Positions 36,478-47,710 of a stretch of 64,000 nt of DNA are shown in pieces. The stretch spans positions 1 to 64,000 of the forward strand of contig JAIRVR010000049.1 in the NCBI GenBank assembly GCA_031253795.1, written 5' to 3'. Both the position numbers and the translations under genes were made by a program. Within the stretch, counting starts at the first letter, position 1. The number at the start of each line of letters is the position of its first letter. Source of the stretch: Burkholderiaceae bacterium. Its GTDB lineage: Bacteria > Pseudomonadota > Gammaproteobacteria > Burkholderiales > Burkholderiaceae_C. The notes beneath the pieces are model-generated. The model had not been told where the DNA came from. It searched no databases and was given only the letters and a program-made list of their open reading frames with translations.

Positions 36478-37649
36478 AAACCATGGCTGATCAACTGAAT
36501 TTCCGTCCGCGCGGCGTAGCGCGCTGGATGGCGCTGGGCCTGCTGGCCGGCGCCCTCGGTGGCTGTTCCACGGTATCGTCCTGGTTCAGCAGCGACACCA
36601 AGCCCAAGGTCCTGGATCTGGGGCCCAACCCCGGTCTCATTTCCGTGCACCAGGCCTGGACGGCCAAGCTCGGGGCCCAGGTGTCCCAGGCCACCGACGT
36701 GCTCGTCCAGGGCGATGCGCTGATCATCGCCAGCAAGGACGGCGCCGTCACGGCACTGGATGCGCGAACCGGTTCCCAACTGTCGCGCTTTGCCGTGGGC
36801 GAGCCGCTGACCGCGGGTGTGGGCGGTGACGCCGAGCGCCAGGCCGTGCTCACCCAGAGCAACCAGGTCATGGTCTTTGCCCAGGGCAAGCAACTGTGGA
36901 AGCAGCCGCTGCCCGCGTCGGCCTACACGCCGCCGCTGGTCGCTGGGGGCCGGGTCTTCGTGCTGGCCGCCGACCGCTCGCTCACGGCCTTCGATGCCAC
37001 CAATGGCCGCAAGCTGTGGACGGCACAGCGCCCTGGCGAGCCGCTGGTTCTGCGCCAGCCCGGCGTGCTGATGGCCGTGGGCAATACCCTGGTGGCAGGC
37101 CTGTCGGGCCGCATGGTGGGCCTGGACCCCGACAACGGGTCCGTGCGCTGGGAAGCATCGCTGGCCAGCCCGCGCGGCACCAATGACGTGGAGCGCCTGG
37201 TGGACTTGGTGGGGCGTGTCAGCCGTGTCGGCGACAGCGTCTGCGCACGGGCCTTCCAGGCCAGCGTGGGTTGCGTGGACACCCAGAACGCTTCGGTGCG
37301 CTGGACCCAGCCATCCAAGGGAGCCGAAGGCATAGATGGCGACGGCGACGCGCTGTTCGGCGCCGAAAGCAATGGCACGGTCCAGGCCTGGCGCCGTGGC
37401 GACGGCTCTCGCCTGTGGTCCATAGACAAGCTGCAGCACCGCAAGCTGACGGCCCCGCTGCTGCTGGGTCGTTCGGTGGTGTTCGGCGACGATTACGGCG
37501 TCGTGCACCTGCTGTCCAAGGCGGACGGCCAGGCGCTGGCGCGACTTCAGACGGACGACTCCGGCGTGGCCTCGGCCCCGGTGACGGCCGCCAATACGCT
37601 GGTGGTGGTAAGCCGCAGCGGTACTGTGTACGGCTTCCGGCCGGATTGA
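36474..37649 (+). CDS. bamB: outer-membrane assembly lipoprotein BamB
   Basis: Beta-propeller subunit of the BAM complex that inserts outer-membrane proteins. 391 residues from the TTG at 36474, which has GGAG at 8-nt spacing and overlaps the yfgM stop; the ATG at 36483 is a close alternative. The lipobox is GALGGCS, then PQQ-type propeller repeats (DGAVTALDARTGSQLSRFAV, DRSLTAFDATNGRKLWTAQR, SGRMVGLDPDNGSVRWEASL). It is followed by der in the usual order. Confidence 0.95.
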   Translation: MKTMADQLNFRPRGVARWMALGLLAGALGGCSTVSSWFSSDTKPKVLDLGPNPGLISVHQAWTAKLGAQVSQATDVLVQGDALIIASKDGAVTALDARTGSQLSRFAVGEPLTAGVGGDAERQAVLTQSNQVMVFAQGKQLWKQPLPASAYTPPLVAGGRVFVLAADRSLTAFDATNGRKLWTAQRPGEPLVLRQPGVLMAVGNTLVAGLSGRMVGLDPDNGSVRWEASLASPRGTNDVERLVDLVGRVSRVGDSVCARAFQASVGCVDTQNASVRWTQPSKGAEGIDGDGDALFGAESNGTVQAWRRGDGSRLWSIDKLQHRKLTAPLLLGRSVVFGDDYGVVHLLSKADGQALARLQTDDSGVASAPVTAANTLVVVSRSGTVYGFRPD

Positions 37650-37664
37650 TAGGTATTTTCGGGA

Positions 37665-39008
37665 ATGAAGCCAGTTATTGCCCTGGTAGGGCGACCCAAT
37701 GTGGGCAAGTCGACGCTGTTCAATCGGCTGACCAAGTCGAGGGATGCCATCGTCGCGGATTTCGCGGGACTCACGCGTGACCGCCACTACGGGCAGGGCC
37801 GCCAGGGCAAGCACGAGTACATCGTGATCGATACCGGCGGCTTCGAGCCCGATGCTTCCAGCGGCATCTTCAAGGAGATGGCACGCCAGACGCAGCAGGC
37901 CGTGGCGGAGGCCGATGTGGTGGTCTTCGTGGTCGATGCCCGCATGGGGCTGTCGGCCCAGGACCATGAGATCGGCAAGTATCTGCGCCGCCTGGGCAAG
38001 CCCTGCGTGCTCGTGGCCAACAAGGCCGAGGGCATGAAGGAGGGCATGCAGCTGACCGAGTTCTACGAGCTCGGCCTGGGTGAGGTCATGCCGGTTTCGG
38101 CGGCCCACGGCCAGGGTGTGCGCGGGCTGGTGGATCTGGCCCTGGCGCAGTTGAACCTGCCCGAGCCCGAAGAGGAAGATCCTTTCGCCGATGTGGGCCA
38201 GAAGCCCATTCGCCTGACCGTGGCCGGCCGCCCCAATGTGGGCAAGTCCACGCTGATCAACACATGGCTGGGCGAGGAGCGCCTGGTGGCCTTCGACATG
38301 CCGGGCACGACCCGTGACGCCATCACCGTGCCGTTCGAGCGTGCGGGCCAGAAGTTCGAGCTCATCGATACTGCCGGCCTGCGTCGCAAGGGCCGCGTCT
38401 TCGAGGCCATCGAGAAGTTCTCCGTCGTCAAGACGCTGCAGGCCATCGAAAGCGCCAATGTCGTGCTGTTGCTGATCGATGCGACCCAGGGCGTGACCGA
38501 CCAGGATGCGCACATTGCGGGCTATGTGCTGGAAAGCGGCCGCTCCGTGGTGCTGGCCGTGAACAAATGGGATGCCGTGGACGATTACCAGCGCCAGATG
38601 CTGGAGCGCTCCATCGAAACGCGCCTGTCCTTTCTCAAGTTCGCGCCCCTGCATTTCATCTCGGCGGAAAAGCGCCAGGGTCTGGGCCCGCTGTGGAATT
38701 CCATCATCCAGGCGCACAAGGCCGCGACCTGCAAGATGCCCACGCCCGTGCTCACGCGCCTGCTCATGGAGGCCGTGCAGTTCCAGACGCCCAAGAAGGT
38801 CGGAGCCTACCGTCCCAAGATGCGCTATGCCCACCAGGGCGGCATGAATCCTCCGGTCATCGTCATACACGGCAACTCGCTCGAACATGTGACAGACGCC
38901 TACAAGCGCTTCCTTGAAGGTCGTTTCCGCAAGGAATTCAATCTGGTCGGCACGCCATTGCGCATCGAACTCAAAACCTCTCATAATCCTTTCACCGACA
39001 AGGATTAA
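37665..39008 (+). CDS. der: ribosome-assembly GTPase Der (EngA)
   Basis: Double-GTPase needed for 50S subunit maturation. 447 residues. The first G domain has GRPNVGKST (8-16), DTGG and NKAE; the second has GRPNVGKST (near 187), [11 protein letters not shown] and NKWD. A C-terminal KH-like domain (about 350-447) ends with [19 protein letters not shown]. It is separated from hfq by 101 bp that includes the hfq promoter region. Confidence 0.99.
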   Translation: MKPVIALVGRPNVGKSTLFNRLTKSRDAIVADFAGLTRDRHYGQGRQGKHEYIVIDTGGFEPDASSGIFKEMARQTQQAVAEADVVVFVVDARMGLSAQDHEIGKYLRRLGKPCVLVANKAEGMKEGMQLTEFYELGLGEVMPVSAAHGQGVRGLVDLALAQLNLPEPEEEDPFADVGQKPIRLTVAGRPNVGKSTLINTWLGEERLVAFDMPGTTRDAITVPFERAGQKFELIDTAGLRRKGRVFEAIEKFSVVKTLQAIESANVVLLLIDATQGVTDQDAHIAGYVLESGRSVVLAVNKWDAVDDYQRQMLERSIETRLSFLKFAPLHFISAEKRQGLGPLWNSIIQAHKAATCKMPTPVLTRLLMEAVQFQTPKKVGAYRPKMRYAHQGGMNPPVIVIHGNSLEHVTDAYKRFLEGRFRKEFNLVGTPLRIELKTSHNPFTDKD

Positions 39009-39109
39009 TAAGGGCCGCAGGCTCGGGAAAACCCTGTGCGAGCAGGGGCCCCAAAACACTGTGGTAAGGTGTCGGTTTACAACAACACTCTTCGAACACG
39101 GAGAATATC

Positions 39110-39361
39110 GTGAGCAACAAAGGCCAACTCCTCCAAGACCCGTTCCTGAACGCACTGCGTCGCGAACATGTGCCGGTGTCCATCTATCTGGTCAACGGCA
39201 TCAAGCTACAAGGCCAGATCGAATCCTTCGACCAGTACGTGGTGCTGCTGCGCAACACCGTCACCCAGATGGTCTACAAGCACGCCATCTCCACCATTGT
39301 TCCCGGCCGTGCCGTGAACTTCTCCACGGCCGAAGCCGCCGGCAGCGACGCCAGCGCTTGA
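39110..39361 (+). CDS. hfq: RNA chaperone Hfq
   Basis: Hexameric Sm-like protein that pairs small RNAs with mRNAs. 83 residues with a GTG start at 39110 after GGAG. The conserved core [20 protein letters not shown], the Sm1 region [20 protein letters not shown] and the Sm2 motif [10 protein letters not shown] are intact; the short Ala/Ser tail is typical of betaproteobacteria. The hfq-hflX-hflK-hflC order matches E. coli. A GC palindrome separates it from hflX. Confidence 0.99.
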   Translation: MSNKGQLLQDPFLNALRREHVPVSIYLVNGIKLQGQIESFDQYVVLLRNTVTQMVYKHAISTIVPGRAVNFSTAEAAGSDASA

Positions 39362-39377
39362 GTCCGCGCCCTGACGC

Positions 39378-39397
39378 CTCCTCGCCGCGGCGAGGAG
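39378..39397. other. 20-bp perfect palindrome between hfq and hflX
   Basis: CTCCTCGCCGCGGCGAGGAG is a perfect palindrome without spacer, 16 bp after the hfq stop. No T-run follows (CTTCCTC). It could act as a weak or Rho-assisted terminator, or as a 3' hairpin that protects the hfq message. Confidence 0.5.
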
Positions 39398-39422
39398 CTT
39401 CCTCACCCCTCGGGAGAGGTGT

Positions 39423-40634
39423 TTGAGTTCTGAATCCTTTGACCGGTCCACGCCCATGCCAGTCCTGCTGGTCGGCGTGGATTTCGGCTTTCCCCATTTC
39501 GATGGCGAGCTCGAAGAGCTGGGCCTGCTGGCACAGACTGCCGGCCTGCAGCCCGTGGCCCGCCTGACCTGCAAGCGCAAGGTCCCCGACGCCGCCCTGT
39601 TCGTGGGCAGCGGCAAGGCCGACGAGATCCGCATGCTGGCCCAGATGCACGGGGCCAGGGAAGTGCTGTTCGACCAGGCGCTGAGCCCGGCCCAGCAGCG
39701 CAATCTCGAGCGCCATCTCCAGATGCCGGTCAACGACCGCACCCTGCTGATCCTGGAAATCTTCGCCCAGCGCGCGCGCAGCCATGAAGGCAAGTTGCAG
39801 GTGGAGCTGGCGCGGCTGCAGTATGTGGCCACGCGACTCGTGCGCCGCTGGACCCACCTGGAGCGTCAGGCCGGCGGTATCGGCGGGCGCGGCGGCCCCG
39901 GCGAAAAGCAGATCGAGCTGGACCGCCGCATGATCGACGACTCGATCAAGCGCACCAAGGAGCGACTGCAAAAGGTCAAGAAGCAGCGTGCCACGCAGCG
40001 GCGTCGCCGCGAACGGCACGGCGTCTTCAATATCTCCCTGGTCGGCTACACCAATGCCGGCAAGTCCACGCTGTTCAATGCCCTGGTCAAGGCGCGCGCC
40101 TACGCTGCCGACCAGTTGTTCGCGACGCTGGATACCACGACGCGCCAGCTCTATCTGGCCGAAGCCCAGCAATCCGTCTCCCTGTCGGACACGGTGGGCT
40201 TCATCCGCGACCTGCCCCACGGCCTGGTCGATGCGTTCCAGGCCACGCTGCAGGAGGCGGTCGATGCCGACCTGCTGCTGCACGTGGTCGACGCCTCCAA
40301 TCCGAACTTCCCCGAACAAATCCAACAAGTCCAGAAAGTTCTGGGGGAAATCGGTGCCCAGGAGGTGCCTCTGGTGCTGGTCTTCAACAAGCTCGATGCC
40401 GTCGATTCCGAGCGGCGGCCCGCGCAGTTGCAGGACCGGTACGAGCTCGATGGTCTGCCTGTGGATCGGGTGTTTGTCAGTGCCCGCTCCGGCGAAGGGC
40501 TCGCGCAGCTGCGCCAGCTCCTGGCCGAGCAGGCGCTGCGGGCAGCCGCCGCAGACGATGCGCTGCACGCGCAGGATCCGGGCCGGGAGGAGGAGGAAGG
40601 CGCGATGCCCCCTGGGCACGACGCCGAATACTAG
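39423..40634 (+). CDS. hflX: ribosome-associated GTPase HflX
   Basis: GTPase that splits stalled 70S ribosomes, for example after heat stress. 403 residues from the TTG at 39423, which is preceded by GGGAGAGG; the ATG at 39456 is an alternative. The N-terminal HflX domain (VGVDFGFPHFDGELEELGLL) and helical linker (GGPGEKQIELDRRMIDD) precede the G domain with GYTNAGKST (about 208), DTVGFIRDLPHGL and NKLD. Its place after hfq is conserved. Confidence 0.97.
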   Translation: MSSESFDRSTPMPVLLVGVDFGFPHFDGELEELGLLAQTAGLQPVARLTCKRKVPDAALFVGSGKADEIRMLAQMHGAREVLFDQALSPAQQRNLERHLQMPVNDRTLLILEIFAQRARSHEGKLQVELARLQYVATRLVRRWTHLERQAGGIGGRGGPGEKQIELDRRMIDDSIKRTKERLQKVKKQRATQRRRRERHGVFNISLVGYTNAGKSTLFNALVKARAYAADQLFATLDTTTRQLYLAEAQQSVSLSDTVGFIRDLPHGLVDAFQATLQEAVDADLLLHVVDASNPNFPEQIQQVQKVLGEIGAQEVPLVLVFNKLDAVDSERRPAQLQDRYELDGLPVDRVFVSARSGEGLAQLRQLLAEQALRAAAADDALHAQDPGREEEEGAMPPGHDAEY

Positions 40635-40705
40635 GGGCTAGCGCCCCGATTGGGCAAAATGCACATCGGGTCCCTGTCTTTACCGAAGAAAACGAGACTT
40701 CTCGC

Positions 40706-42076
40706 ATGAATCTTTCACAACGCGCCCATCGCTGGGCGATGCTGCCGCAACGCCTTCGCGGGATGTTCAATCTGAATGACCCGCGCTGGGGCCGTGGCGA
40801 CGACAAGAACGAGGAGGGCGCCCGCCCTGAGGCGGATCGTCCCGCCGCGCCGCCACCTCCCCCTCCCTCCGGCGACTCCGGCCGTGGCAACCGCCCCGGC
40901 GGCCAGCCGCCGGATCTGGAGGATGCATGGCGTGACCTGGTGAACAAGCTGTCCGGTCTGTTCGGCAACAAGCCCGACGGCGGCCGGGGCTTTCCTCCCA
41001 GCCGCAATGGCGGCAGCCAGCCGCCCGACATGCGCAGCGCAGGCATGGGCGTGGGTCTGATTGCCGGCATCGCCTTCATCATCTGGATGGGCACGGGCAT
41101 CTTCATCGTGCAGGAAGGCCAGCAGGCCGTCATCACCCAGTTCGGCAAGTACAAGAGCACGGTGGGCGCGGGCATCAACTGGCGGCTGCCCTATCCCATC
41201 CAGCGCCATGAACTGGTGTTCGTGACCCAGATCCGCTCGGCCGATGTGGGGCGCGACAACATCATCAAGAGCACGGGTCTGCGCGAGTCGGCCATGCTGA
41301 CCGAGGACGAGAACATCGTCGAGATCAAGTTTGCCGTGCAGTACCGCCTCAGCGATGCGCGCGCCTGGCTGTTCGAAAGCAAGAACCCCTCCGAAGCCGT
41401 TGTCCAGGCCGCCGAGACGGCGGTGCGCGAAGTCGTGGGCAAGATGCGCATGGACGTCGCACTGGCCGAGGAGCGGGACCAGATCGCACCGCGCGTGCGC
41501 GACCTGATGCAGACCATTCTGGACCGCTACAAGGTGGGTGTTGAGGTCGTGGGCATCAATCTGCAGCAGGGCGGTGTGCGCCCGCCCGAGCAGGTGCAGG
41601 CAGCCTTCGACGACGTGCTGCGCGCAGGACAGGAGCGTGAGCGCGCCAAGAACGAGGCCCAGGCCTACGCCAACGATGTGGTGCCCCGCGCCGCGGGCTC
41701 GGCGGCGCGCCTGCTGGAAGAGGCCAACGGCTACAAGGCCCGCATCGTGGCCCAGGCCCAGGGTGACGCCCAGCGCTTCAGTTCGGTGCTCTCCGAGTAC
41801 CAGAAGGCTCCCCAGGTCACGCGTGACCGCATGTACCTGGAGACCATGCAGCAGATCTATGGCAACGTGACCAAGGTGATGGTCGAGTCGCGCCAGGGTT
41901 CCAACCTGCTGTACCTGCCGCTGGACAAGATCATGCAAAGCGTCAGTGCCCAGACGCCGGCTTCCGAGCCGTCCTCGACCACGCCGAGCACGCCGGCTCC
42001 GTCGGCCATCCCGGGCCTTTCGAACGATGCCCGCAGCCGCGACAGCGGCCGCAGCCGTGAACGCGACGCACGCTAG
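40706..42076 (+). CDS. hflK: HflK, SPFH subunit of the HflKC complex
   Basis: With HflC it forms a large periplasmic cage around the FtsH protease. 456 residues. A Gly/Pro-rich cytoplasmic N-terminus (1-105) is followed by a transmembrane helix (VGLIAGIAFIIWMGTGIFIV), the SPFH domain (EGQQAVITQFGKYKSTVGAG) and a coiled coil, ending in a Pro/Ser/Arg-rich tail. It is followed by hflC 12 bp on. Confidence 0.97.
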   Translation: MNLSQRAHRWAMLPQRLRGMFNLNDPRWGRGDDKNEEGARPEADRPAAPPPPPPSGDSGRGNRPGGQPPDLEDAWRDLVNKLSGLFGNKPDGGRGFPPSRNGGSQPPDMRSAGMGVGLIAGIAFIIWMGTGIFIVQEGQQAVITQFGKYKSTVGAGINWRLPYPIQRHELVFVTQIRSADVGRDNIIKSTGLRESAMLTEDENIVEIKFAVQYRLSDARAWLFESKNPSEAVVQAAETAVREVVGKMRMDVALAEERDQIAPRVRDLMQTILDRYKVGVEVVGINLQQGGVRPPEQVQAAFDDVLRAGQERERAKNEAQAYANDVVPRAAGSAARLLEEANGYKARIVAQAQGDAQRFSSVLSEYQKAPQVTRDRMYLETMQQIYGNVTKVMVESRQGSNLLYLPLDKIMQSVSAQTPASEPSSTTPSTPAPSAIPGLSNDARSRDSGRSRERDAR

Positions 42077-42088
42077 GAGTAGAACCAA

Positions 42089-42979
42089 GTGAACCGAGTC
42101 GGATTTATTGTCACCAGCATCCTGCTTGCGCTGGCCCTGCTCAGCTCCATGCTGTTCGTCGTCGACCAGCGCCAGTTCGGCGTGGTCTATGCCCTGGGTC
42201 AGATCAAGGAAGTGATCACCGAACCCGGCCTCAACATCAAGTTGCCGCCGCCTTTCCAGAACGTGCGCTACATCGACAAGCGCCTGCTGACATTGGACAG
42301 CACGGATACCGAGCCCATGCTGACCGCCGAAAAGCAGCGTGTGGTCATCGACTGGTATGTGCGCTGGCGCATTTCCGATCCGTCGGAGTACATCCGCAAC
42401 GTGGGTCTGGATGAATCGGCCGGTGCCATGCAGCTCAACCGCGTGGTGCGCAATGCCTTCCAGGAAGAGATCAATCGCCGCACGGTGCGCGAGCTGCTGT
42501 CCTCCAAGCGCGATGCGCTGATGAACGATGTCAAGCGCGAGGTGCTGGAGACGGTGCGCGGATCCAAGCCCTGGGGCGTGGACGTGGTCGATGTGCGCAT
42601 CACGCGTGTCGACTATGCCGAAACCATCACGGAATCGGTCTATCGCCGCATGGAAGCGGAGCGCAAGCGCGTGGCCAACGAGCTGCGATCCACGGGTGCC
42701 GCCGAGGGTGAGAAAATCCGTGCCGAGGCCGACCGGCAGCGCGAAATCACGGTGGCCAACGCCTACCGCGACGCGCAAAAGCTCAAGGGCGAAGGCGATG
42801 GCGAGGCGGCCCGCGTCTATGCCGATGCCTTTGGCAAGGACCCGCAGTTCGCCCAGTTCTACCGCAGCCTGGAGGCCTACAAGTCCAGCTTCTCGAAGAA
42901 GAGCGACGTGCTGGTGCTCGACCCCTCGCAGACGGACTTCTTCAAGGCCTACCGCAGCGGAACCAGCGGCAGCAAGTAG
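42089..42979 (+). CDS. hflC: HflC, SPFH subunit of the HflKC complex
   Basis: Partner of HflK. 296 residues with a GTG start at 42089 after AGGAG. An N-terminal transmembrane helix (VTSILLALALLSSMLFVV) precedes the SPFH domain (DQRQFGVVYALGQIKEVI) and coiled coil. The C-terminal part FYRSLEAYKSSFSKKSDVLV is typical of HflC. A strong terminator follows, so the hflX-hflK-hflC unit probably ends here. Confidence 0.97.
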   Translation: MNRVGFIVTSILLALALLSSMLFVVDQRQFGVVYALGQIKEVITEPGLNIKLPPPFQNVRYIDKRLLTLDSTDTEPMLTAEKQRVVIDWYVRWRISDPSEYIRNVGLDESAGAMQLNRVVRNAFQEEINRRTVRELLSSKRDALMNDVKREVLETVRGSKPWGVDVVDVRITRVDYAETITESVYRRMEAERKRVANELRSTGAAEGEKIRAEADRQREITVANAYRDAQKLKGEGDGEAARVYADAFGKDPQFAQFYRSLEAYKSSFSKKSDVLVLDPSQTDFFKAYRSGTSGSK

Positions 42980-43014
42980 GCCGCAGCAGGGTGGCCATGC
43001 CGTCCCGCAACCCG

Positions 43015-43042
43015 AAAGCGCCCCGCAAGGGCGCTTTTTTTT
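43015..43042 (+). terminator. Rho-independent terminator after hflC
   Basis: AAAGCGCC (43015-43022), a 7-nt loop, GGCGCTTT (43030-43037) and a run of eight T residues in total from 43035 to 43042. CCCGAAA/TTTCGGG extends the symmetry. It separates hflC from the hisZ promoter region. Confidence 0.88.
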
Positions 43043-43152
43043 CGGGTGAGCGCGGCCCCTTGGGAGGGTGCCGCTCGGCAGGTGGCCGCCGCCCGGCCGC
43101 TGGCCGATTCGGAATACCGAACGTCGCGCCTGGGGCTTGGGTCGCCCCCAAT

Positions 43153-43181
43153 TTGGGCTGGCCCGCAACAGCCGGTAGAAT
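43153..43181 (+). promoter_or_regulatory. candidate sigma-70 promoter for hisZ-purA
   Basis: TTGGGC (43153-43158) and TAGAAT (43176-43181) are separated by exactly 17 bp, 29 bp before the hisZ ATG. It lies downstream of the hflC terminator, which fits a new transcript starting here. Confidence 0.5.
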
Positions 43182-43210
43182 CACGTTTTTAACAGCCTCC
43201 CCCTTTTTCC

Positions 43211-44359
43211 ATGTCTGCTTGGGTCCTGCCGGATCACATCGCCGATGTTTTGCCTTCCGAGGCCCGGCACATCGAAGAACTGCGTCGAGGCCTGCTCGAT
43301 ACCGCGCGCGGCTATGGCTATGAGCTGGTCATGCCGCCCATGCTCGAATACCTGGAGTCCCTGCTGACCGGCACCGGTGAAGCACTGGACCTGCAGACCT
43401 GCAAGCTGGTGGACCAGCTGTCGGGGCGCTCCATGGGGCTGCGTGCCGACATGACCCAGCAGGTGGCCCGCATCGATGCCCACCTGCTCAATCGCAGCGG
43501 CCTCACGCGCCTGTGCTATTGCGGTCCCGTCATCCATGCCCGTCCTGACCGTCCGCGCGCCACGCGCGAGCCGCTGCAGTTCGGTGCCGAGATCTATGGT
43601 CACCAGGGCCTGGAGGCCGACCTCGAGGCCTTGCTGCTGGCGCTCGACTGCCTGCGCGGAGCGGGTGTTACCGATATCAATGTGGACTTGGCCGATGTAC
43701 GCATCGTGCGCAGCCTGCTGGCCGGTGTCATGGTCGACATGCAGGTTCTGCGTGGCGTGCACGCGGCACTGGCGGCCAAGGACGCCAGCGAGCTGGATCG
43801 TCTGACGCGCGACTTCCCCGCGGCTTCGCGCGAAGGGCTGATGGCGCTGCTGCAGCTGTATGGCGGCTTCGAAGTGCTGGACCAGGCAGAAAAGCTGCTG
43901 GCACGCACGGCCGGCGTCCAGCCTCTGCTGGCTCAGCTGCGCTGGCTGGCAGAGCGCCTGGAAGGCGTCAACGTCAGCTTCGATCTGGCCGATCTGCGTG
44001 GCTATGCCTATTACAGCGGAACGCGCTTTGCCATCTATGTGCCCGGCGGCAGCGATGCCATCGTGCGCGGCGGTCGCTATGACGAAGTGGGTGCGGTCTT
44101 CGGGCGCAACCGCCCGGCCGCAGGCTTCAGCCTGGACATCAAGCAACTGGTGGCCGTCGTGCCCGAGCGTCCGCTCAAGGCCGCCATCCGTGCGCCCTGG
44201 GGCGACGATGCCCAGGCCGCCTGCGCCATCGCGGCCCTGCGCCGCCAGGGCGAGACCGTGGTCTGCGTACTGCCCGGGCATGAAAGCGAAGTGGACGAGT
44301 TCCACTGCGACCGAGAGCTCGTGCACAAGGCCGGGCAATGGGTCGTCCAAGCCATCTGA
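43211..44359 (+). CDS. hisZ: ATP phosphoribosyltransferase regulatory subunit HisZ
   Basis: HisRS-like protein that works with short-form HisG as the regulatory subunit of the first step of histidine synthesis; it does not charge tRNA. 382 residues. The class II core is visible ([66 protein letters not shown]), but the histidine motif is changed and the anticodon-binding domain is absent. It is followed by purA. Its location away from other his genes but before purA is common in Burkholderiales. Confidence 0.95.
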   Translation: MSAWVLPDHIADVLPSEARHIEELRRGLLDTARGYGYELVMPPMLEYLESLLTGTGEALDLQTCKLVDQLSGRSMGLRADMTQQVARIDAHLLNRSGLTRLCYCGPVIHARPDRPRATREPLQFGAEIYGHQGLEADLEALLLALDCLRGAGVTDINVDLADVRIVRSLLAGVMVDMQVLRGVHAALAAKDASELDRLTRDFPAASREGLMALLQLYGGFEVLDQAEKLLARTAGVQPLLAQLRWLAERLEGVNVSFDLADLRGYAYYSGTRFAIYVPGGSDAIVRGGRYDEVGAVFGRNRPAAGFSLDIKQLVAVVPERPLKAAIRAPWGDDAQAACAIAALRRQGETVVCVLPGHESEVDEFHCDRELVHKAGQWVVQAI

Positions 44360-45775
<1,416 letters not shown>

Positions 45776-45819
45776 CGGGCCGGCGACCCCCTTTTGAGAA
45801 TTGAACCAGGAGCCATTCC

Positions 45820-46344
45820 ATGCTGACGGAAGACGGTCAACACCTGTATGTGAGCTACGACGAATACCACGGACTGATCGAAAAGCTGGCGATCAAAGTG
45901 CACCAGTCCGGCTGGGAATTCGACACCATCCTGTGCCTGGCCCGTGGCGGCCTGCGCCCCGGTGACATGCTCAGCCGCATCTTCGACAAGCCGCTGGCCA
46001 TCATGTCCACCAGTTCCTACCGCGCCGAGGCCGGCACGGTGCAGGGTCACCTGGACATCGCGCGATTCATCACCACGCCCAAGGGCGAGATCGCGGGCCG
46101 CGTGCTGCTGGTCGACGATCTGGCCGATTCGGGCCACACGCTGAACGCCGTGATCGCCATGCTCAAGACCAACTATCCTCCGATCACCGAGCTGCGCAGC
46201 GCCGTGATCTGGACCAAGGGCGTCTCGACCTTCACGCCCGACTACTCGGTGGACTTTCTGCCGACCAACCCCTGGATCCATCAGCCCTTCGAGACCTACG
46301 ACACCCTGCGTCCCGAAAAGCTGCTGGAAAAGTGGAAGGTCTGA
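45820..46344 (+). CDS. purine phosphoribosyltransferase (hypoxanthine/guanine type)
   Basis: Probably salvages a purine base using PRPP. 174 residues. The PRPP-binding motif VLLVDDLADSGHTL and the base/hood region are typical of type I phosphoribosyltransferases; LARGGLRPGDMLSRIF is the PP-binding loop. Its position after purA supports a purine role. Which base it prefers (xanthine, hypoxanthine or guanine) is not decidable from the sequence, so no symbol is given. Confidence 0.9.
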   Translation: MLTEDGQHLYVSYDEYHGLIEKLAIKVHQSGWEFDTILCLARGGLRPGDMLSRIFDKPLAIMSTSSYRAEAGTVQGHLDIARFITTPKGEIAGRVLLVDDLADSGHTLNAVIAMLKTNYPPITELRSAVIWTKGVSTFTPDYSVDFLPTNPWIHQPFETYDTLRPEKLLEKWKV

Positions 46345-46370
46345 TCCTGCCGCCAGGCGCCGACCGCAGC

Positions 46371-46397
46371 AAAAAAGGGAGCCCCAGGGCTCCCTTT
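46371..46397. terminator. bidirectional terminator after the phosphoribosyltransferase gene
   Basis: AAAGGGAGCC (46374-46383) and GGCTCCCTTT (46388-46397) form a perfect 10-bp stem with a 4-nt loop. On the minus strand it is followed by six T residues; on the plus strand by the TTT of the stem itself and GTC. It ends the hisZ-purA transcript, and could also stop antisense transcription. Confidence 0.75.
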
Positions 46398-46564
46398 GTC
46401 ATTGAGCTGCCCTGGTGGCCGCAGGCCTTGATCCAGGTCAGCCGGCATCTTTTCTCTCGCCGCCTGTCGGTTTCTTTTCACAGCCATCGGTGCCGATGCC
46501 CTGCGGCGTCCGAAGGGCTGATCGACGCAGCTACACTGCGCTCATTCTCAGAAGGTGGTGTTTT

Positions 46565-47710
46565 GTGAAACGTCTTTCCGTCGGACGCCTGAGTGCGGCC
46601 GTGGCCTTGATCGCAGGGGGTGGCGCGCTGGCCTGGCTGGCCGTTGTGTCCCTGCCCGGCGTCAAATCGGCCCGCGCCGCTGCAGCTGCGCCTGCCGCGG
46701 CCCAGGCCGCTGCCGTGCCGGCCTCTCCCTCCGTGCCCGCGGCCATGCCAGCGACGGCGGCCGCACCCGTGACGCGTGTCACGCCGCCGCCCCAGGTCCA
46801 GGGGCCTACGCCGATCTTCGTGCTCAATTCGCTCGATGCCAACATCAGCATCGTCGACCCCGTGACCTGGCAGGAAACCGCCCGCATTCCCACGGGCAAG
46901 GAGCCGCACCATCTCTATCTCACGCCCGACGAGAAGTCGCTGGTGGTGGCCAATGCCCTGGGTGACACGCTGACCCTGGTCGACCCGCGCACGGGCGAAG
47001 TGCAGCGCGTGATCCGCGACATCATCGACCCCTACCACCTGCGCTTCAGCCCCGACATGAAGTGGTTCGTCACGGCGGCCAACCGCCTGAACCACATTGA
47101 TTTCTACCGCTGGGATGGCAGCAATCCGCAGCTGGTCAAGCGCGTGCCTACCGGCAAGACACCCAGCCACCTCTGGATCGATGCCAAGAGCACGACGGTG
47201 TACTCGACCATGCAGGACAGCGATGCCCTGGTGGCCATCGACATCGCCACCCAGACCATCAAGGCGCGCGTGCCCACGGGCCCCATGCCTGCCGACCTCT
47301 ATGGCAGCCCCGACGGCAGCAAGCTGTTCATCGGCCTGACCGGCAGTGACAGCGTCGAGGTCTTCGACATCACCGGCCCCGAGCCTCGCAGCATAGGCCG
47401 CATCAAGACCGCGGCGGGTGCCCACGCCATGCGCGCGGCCGGTGACGGCCGCCACCTGTACGTGAGCAATCGCGTGGCCAACACCATCAGCAAGATCGAC
47501 ATGCAGACCAACCAGGTCGTGGCCAGCTACCCGGCCCCTGGGGGGCCCGATTGCATGGACGTCTCTGCCGACGGCCGCTACCTGCTGGTCAGCTCGCGCT
47601 GGGCGCGCAAGCTCTCGGTGATCGACACCGTGGAAAAAAAGGTGGTGCAGCAGGTCAAGGTCGGCAAGTCGCCCCACGGCGTCTGGACCCTGGCCCACGC
47701 ACAGCGCTGA
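46565..47710 (+). CDS. exported YVTN-type beta-propeller protein
   Basis: 381 residues with a GTG start at 46565 preceded by AAGGTGG. A hydrophobic N-terminal segment (LSAAVALIAGGGALAWLAVV) looks like a signal peptide or anchor, followed by an Ala/Pro-rich linker (to about 80) and seven-bladed propeller repeats of the YncE/YVTN type (VLNSLDANISIVDPVTW, TGKEPHHLYLTPDEKSLVVA, YVSNRVANTISKIDMQTN). Related proteins act as periplasmic binding or scaffolding proteins; no enzymatic residues can be assigned. The following deacetylase gene starts on the last base of its stop codon. Confidence 0.85.
   Translation: MKRLSVGRLSAAVALIAGGGALAWLAVVSLPGVKSARAAAAAPAAAQAAAVPASPSVPAAMPATAAAPVTRVTPPPQVQGPTPIFVLNSLDANISIVDPVTWQETARIPTGKEPHHLYLTPDEKSLVVANALGDTLTLVDPRTGEVQRVIRDIIDPYHLRFSPDMKWFVTAANRLNHIDFYRWDGSNPQLVKRVPTGKTPSHLWIDAKSTTVYSTMQDSDALVAIDIATQTIKARVPTGPMPADLYGSPDGSKLFIGLTGSDSVEVFDITGPEPRSIGRIKTAAGAHAMRAAGDGRHLYVSNRVANTISKIDMQTNQVVASYPAPGGPDCMDVSADGRYLLVSSRWARKLSVIDTVEKKVVQQVKVGKSPHGVWTLAHAQR

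Noticed and set aside
36303-39155. 950-codon ORF on the minus strand opposite bamB and der.
   Set aside because: It is antisense to clearly conserved genes, and its length follows from codon bias on the opposite strand.
43211-44359. Second histidyl-tRNA synthetase.
   Set aside because: It lacks the anticodon-binding domain and has changed histidine motifs, so it is the HisZ regulatory subunit and not a tRNA synthetase.
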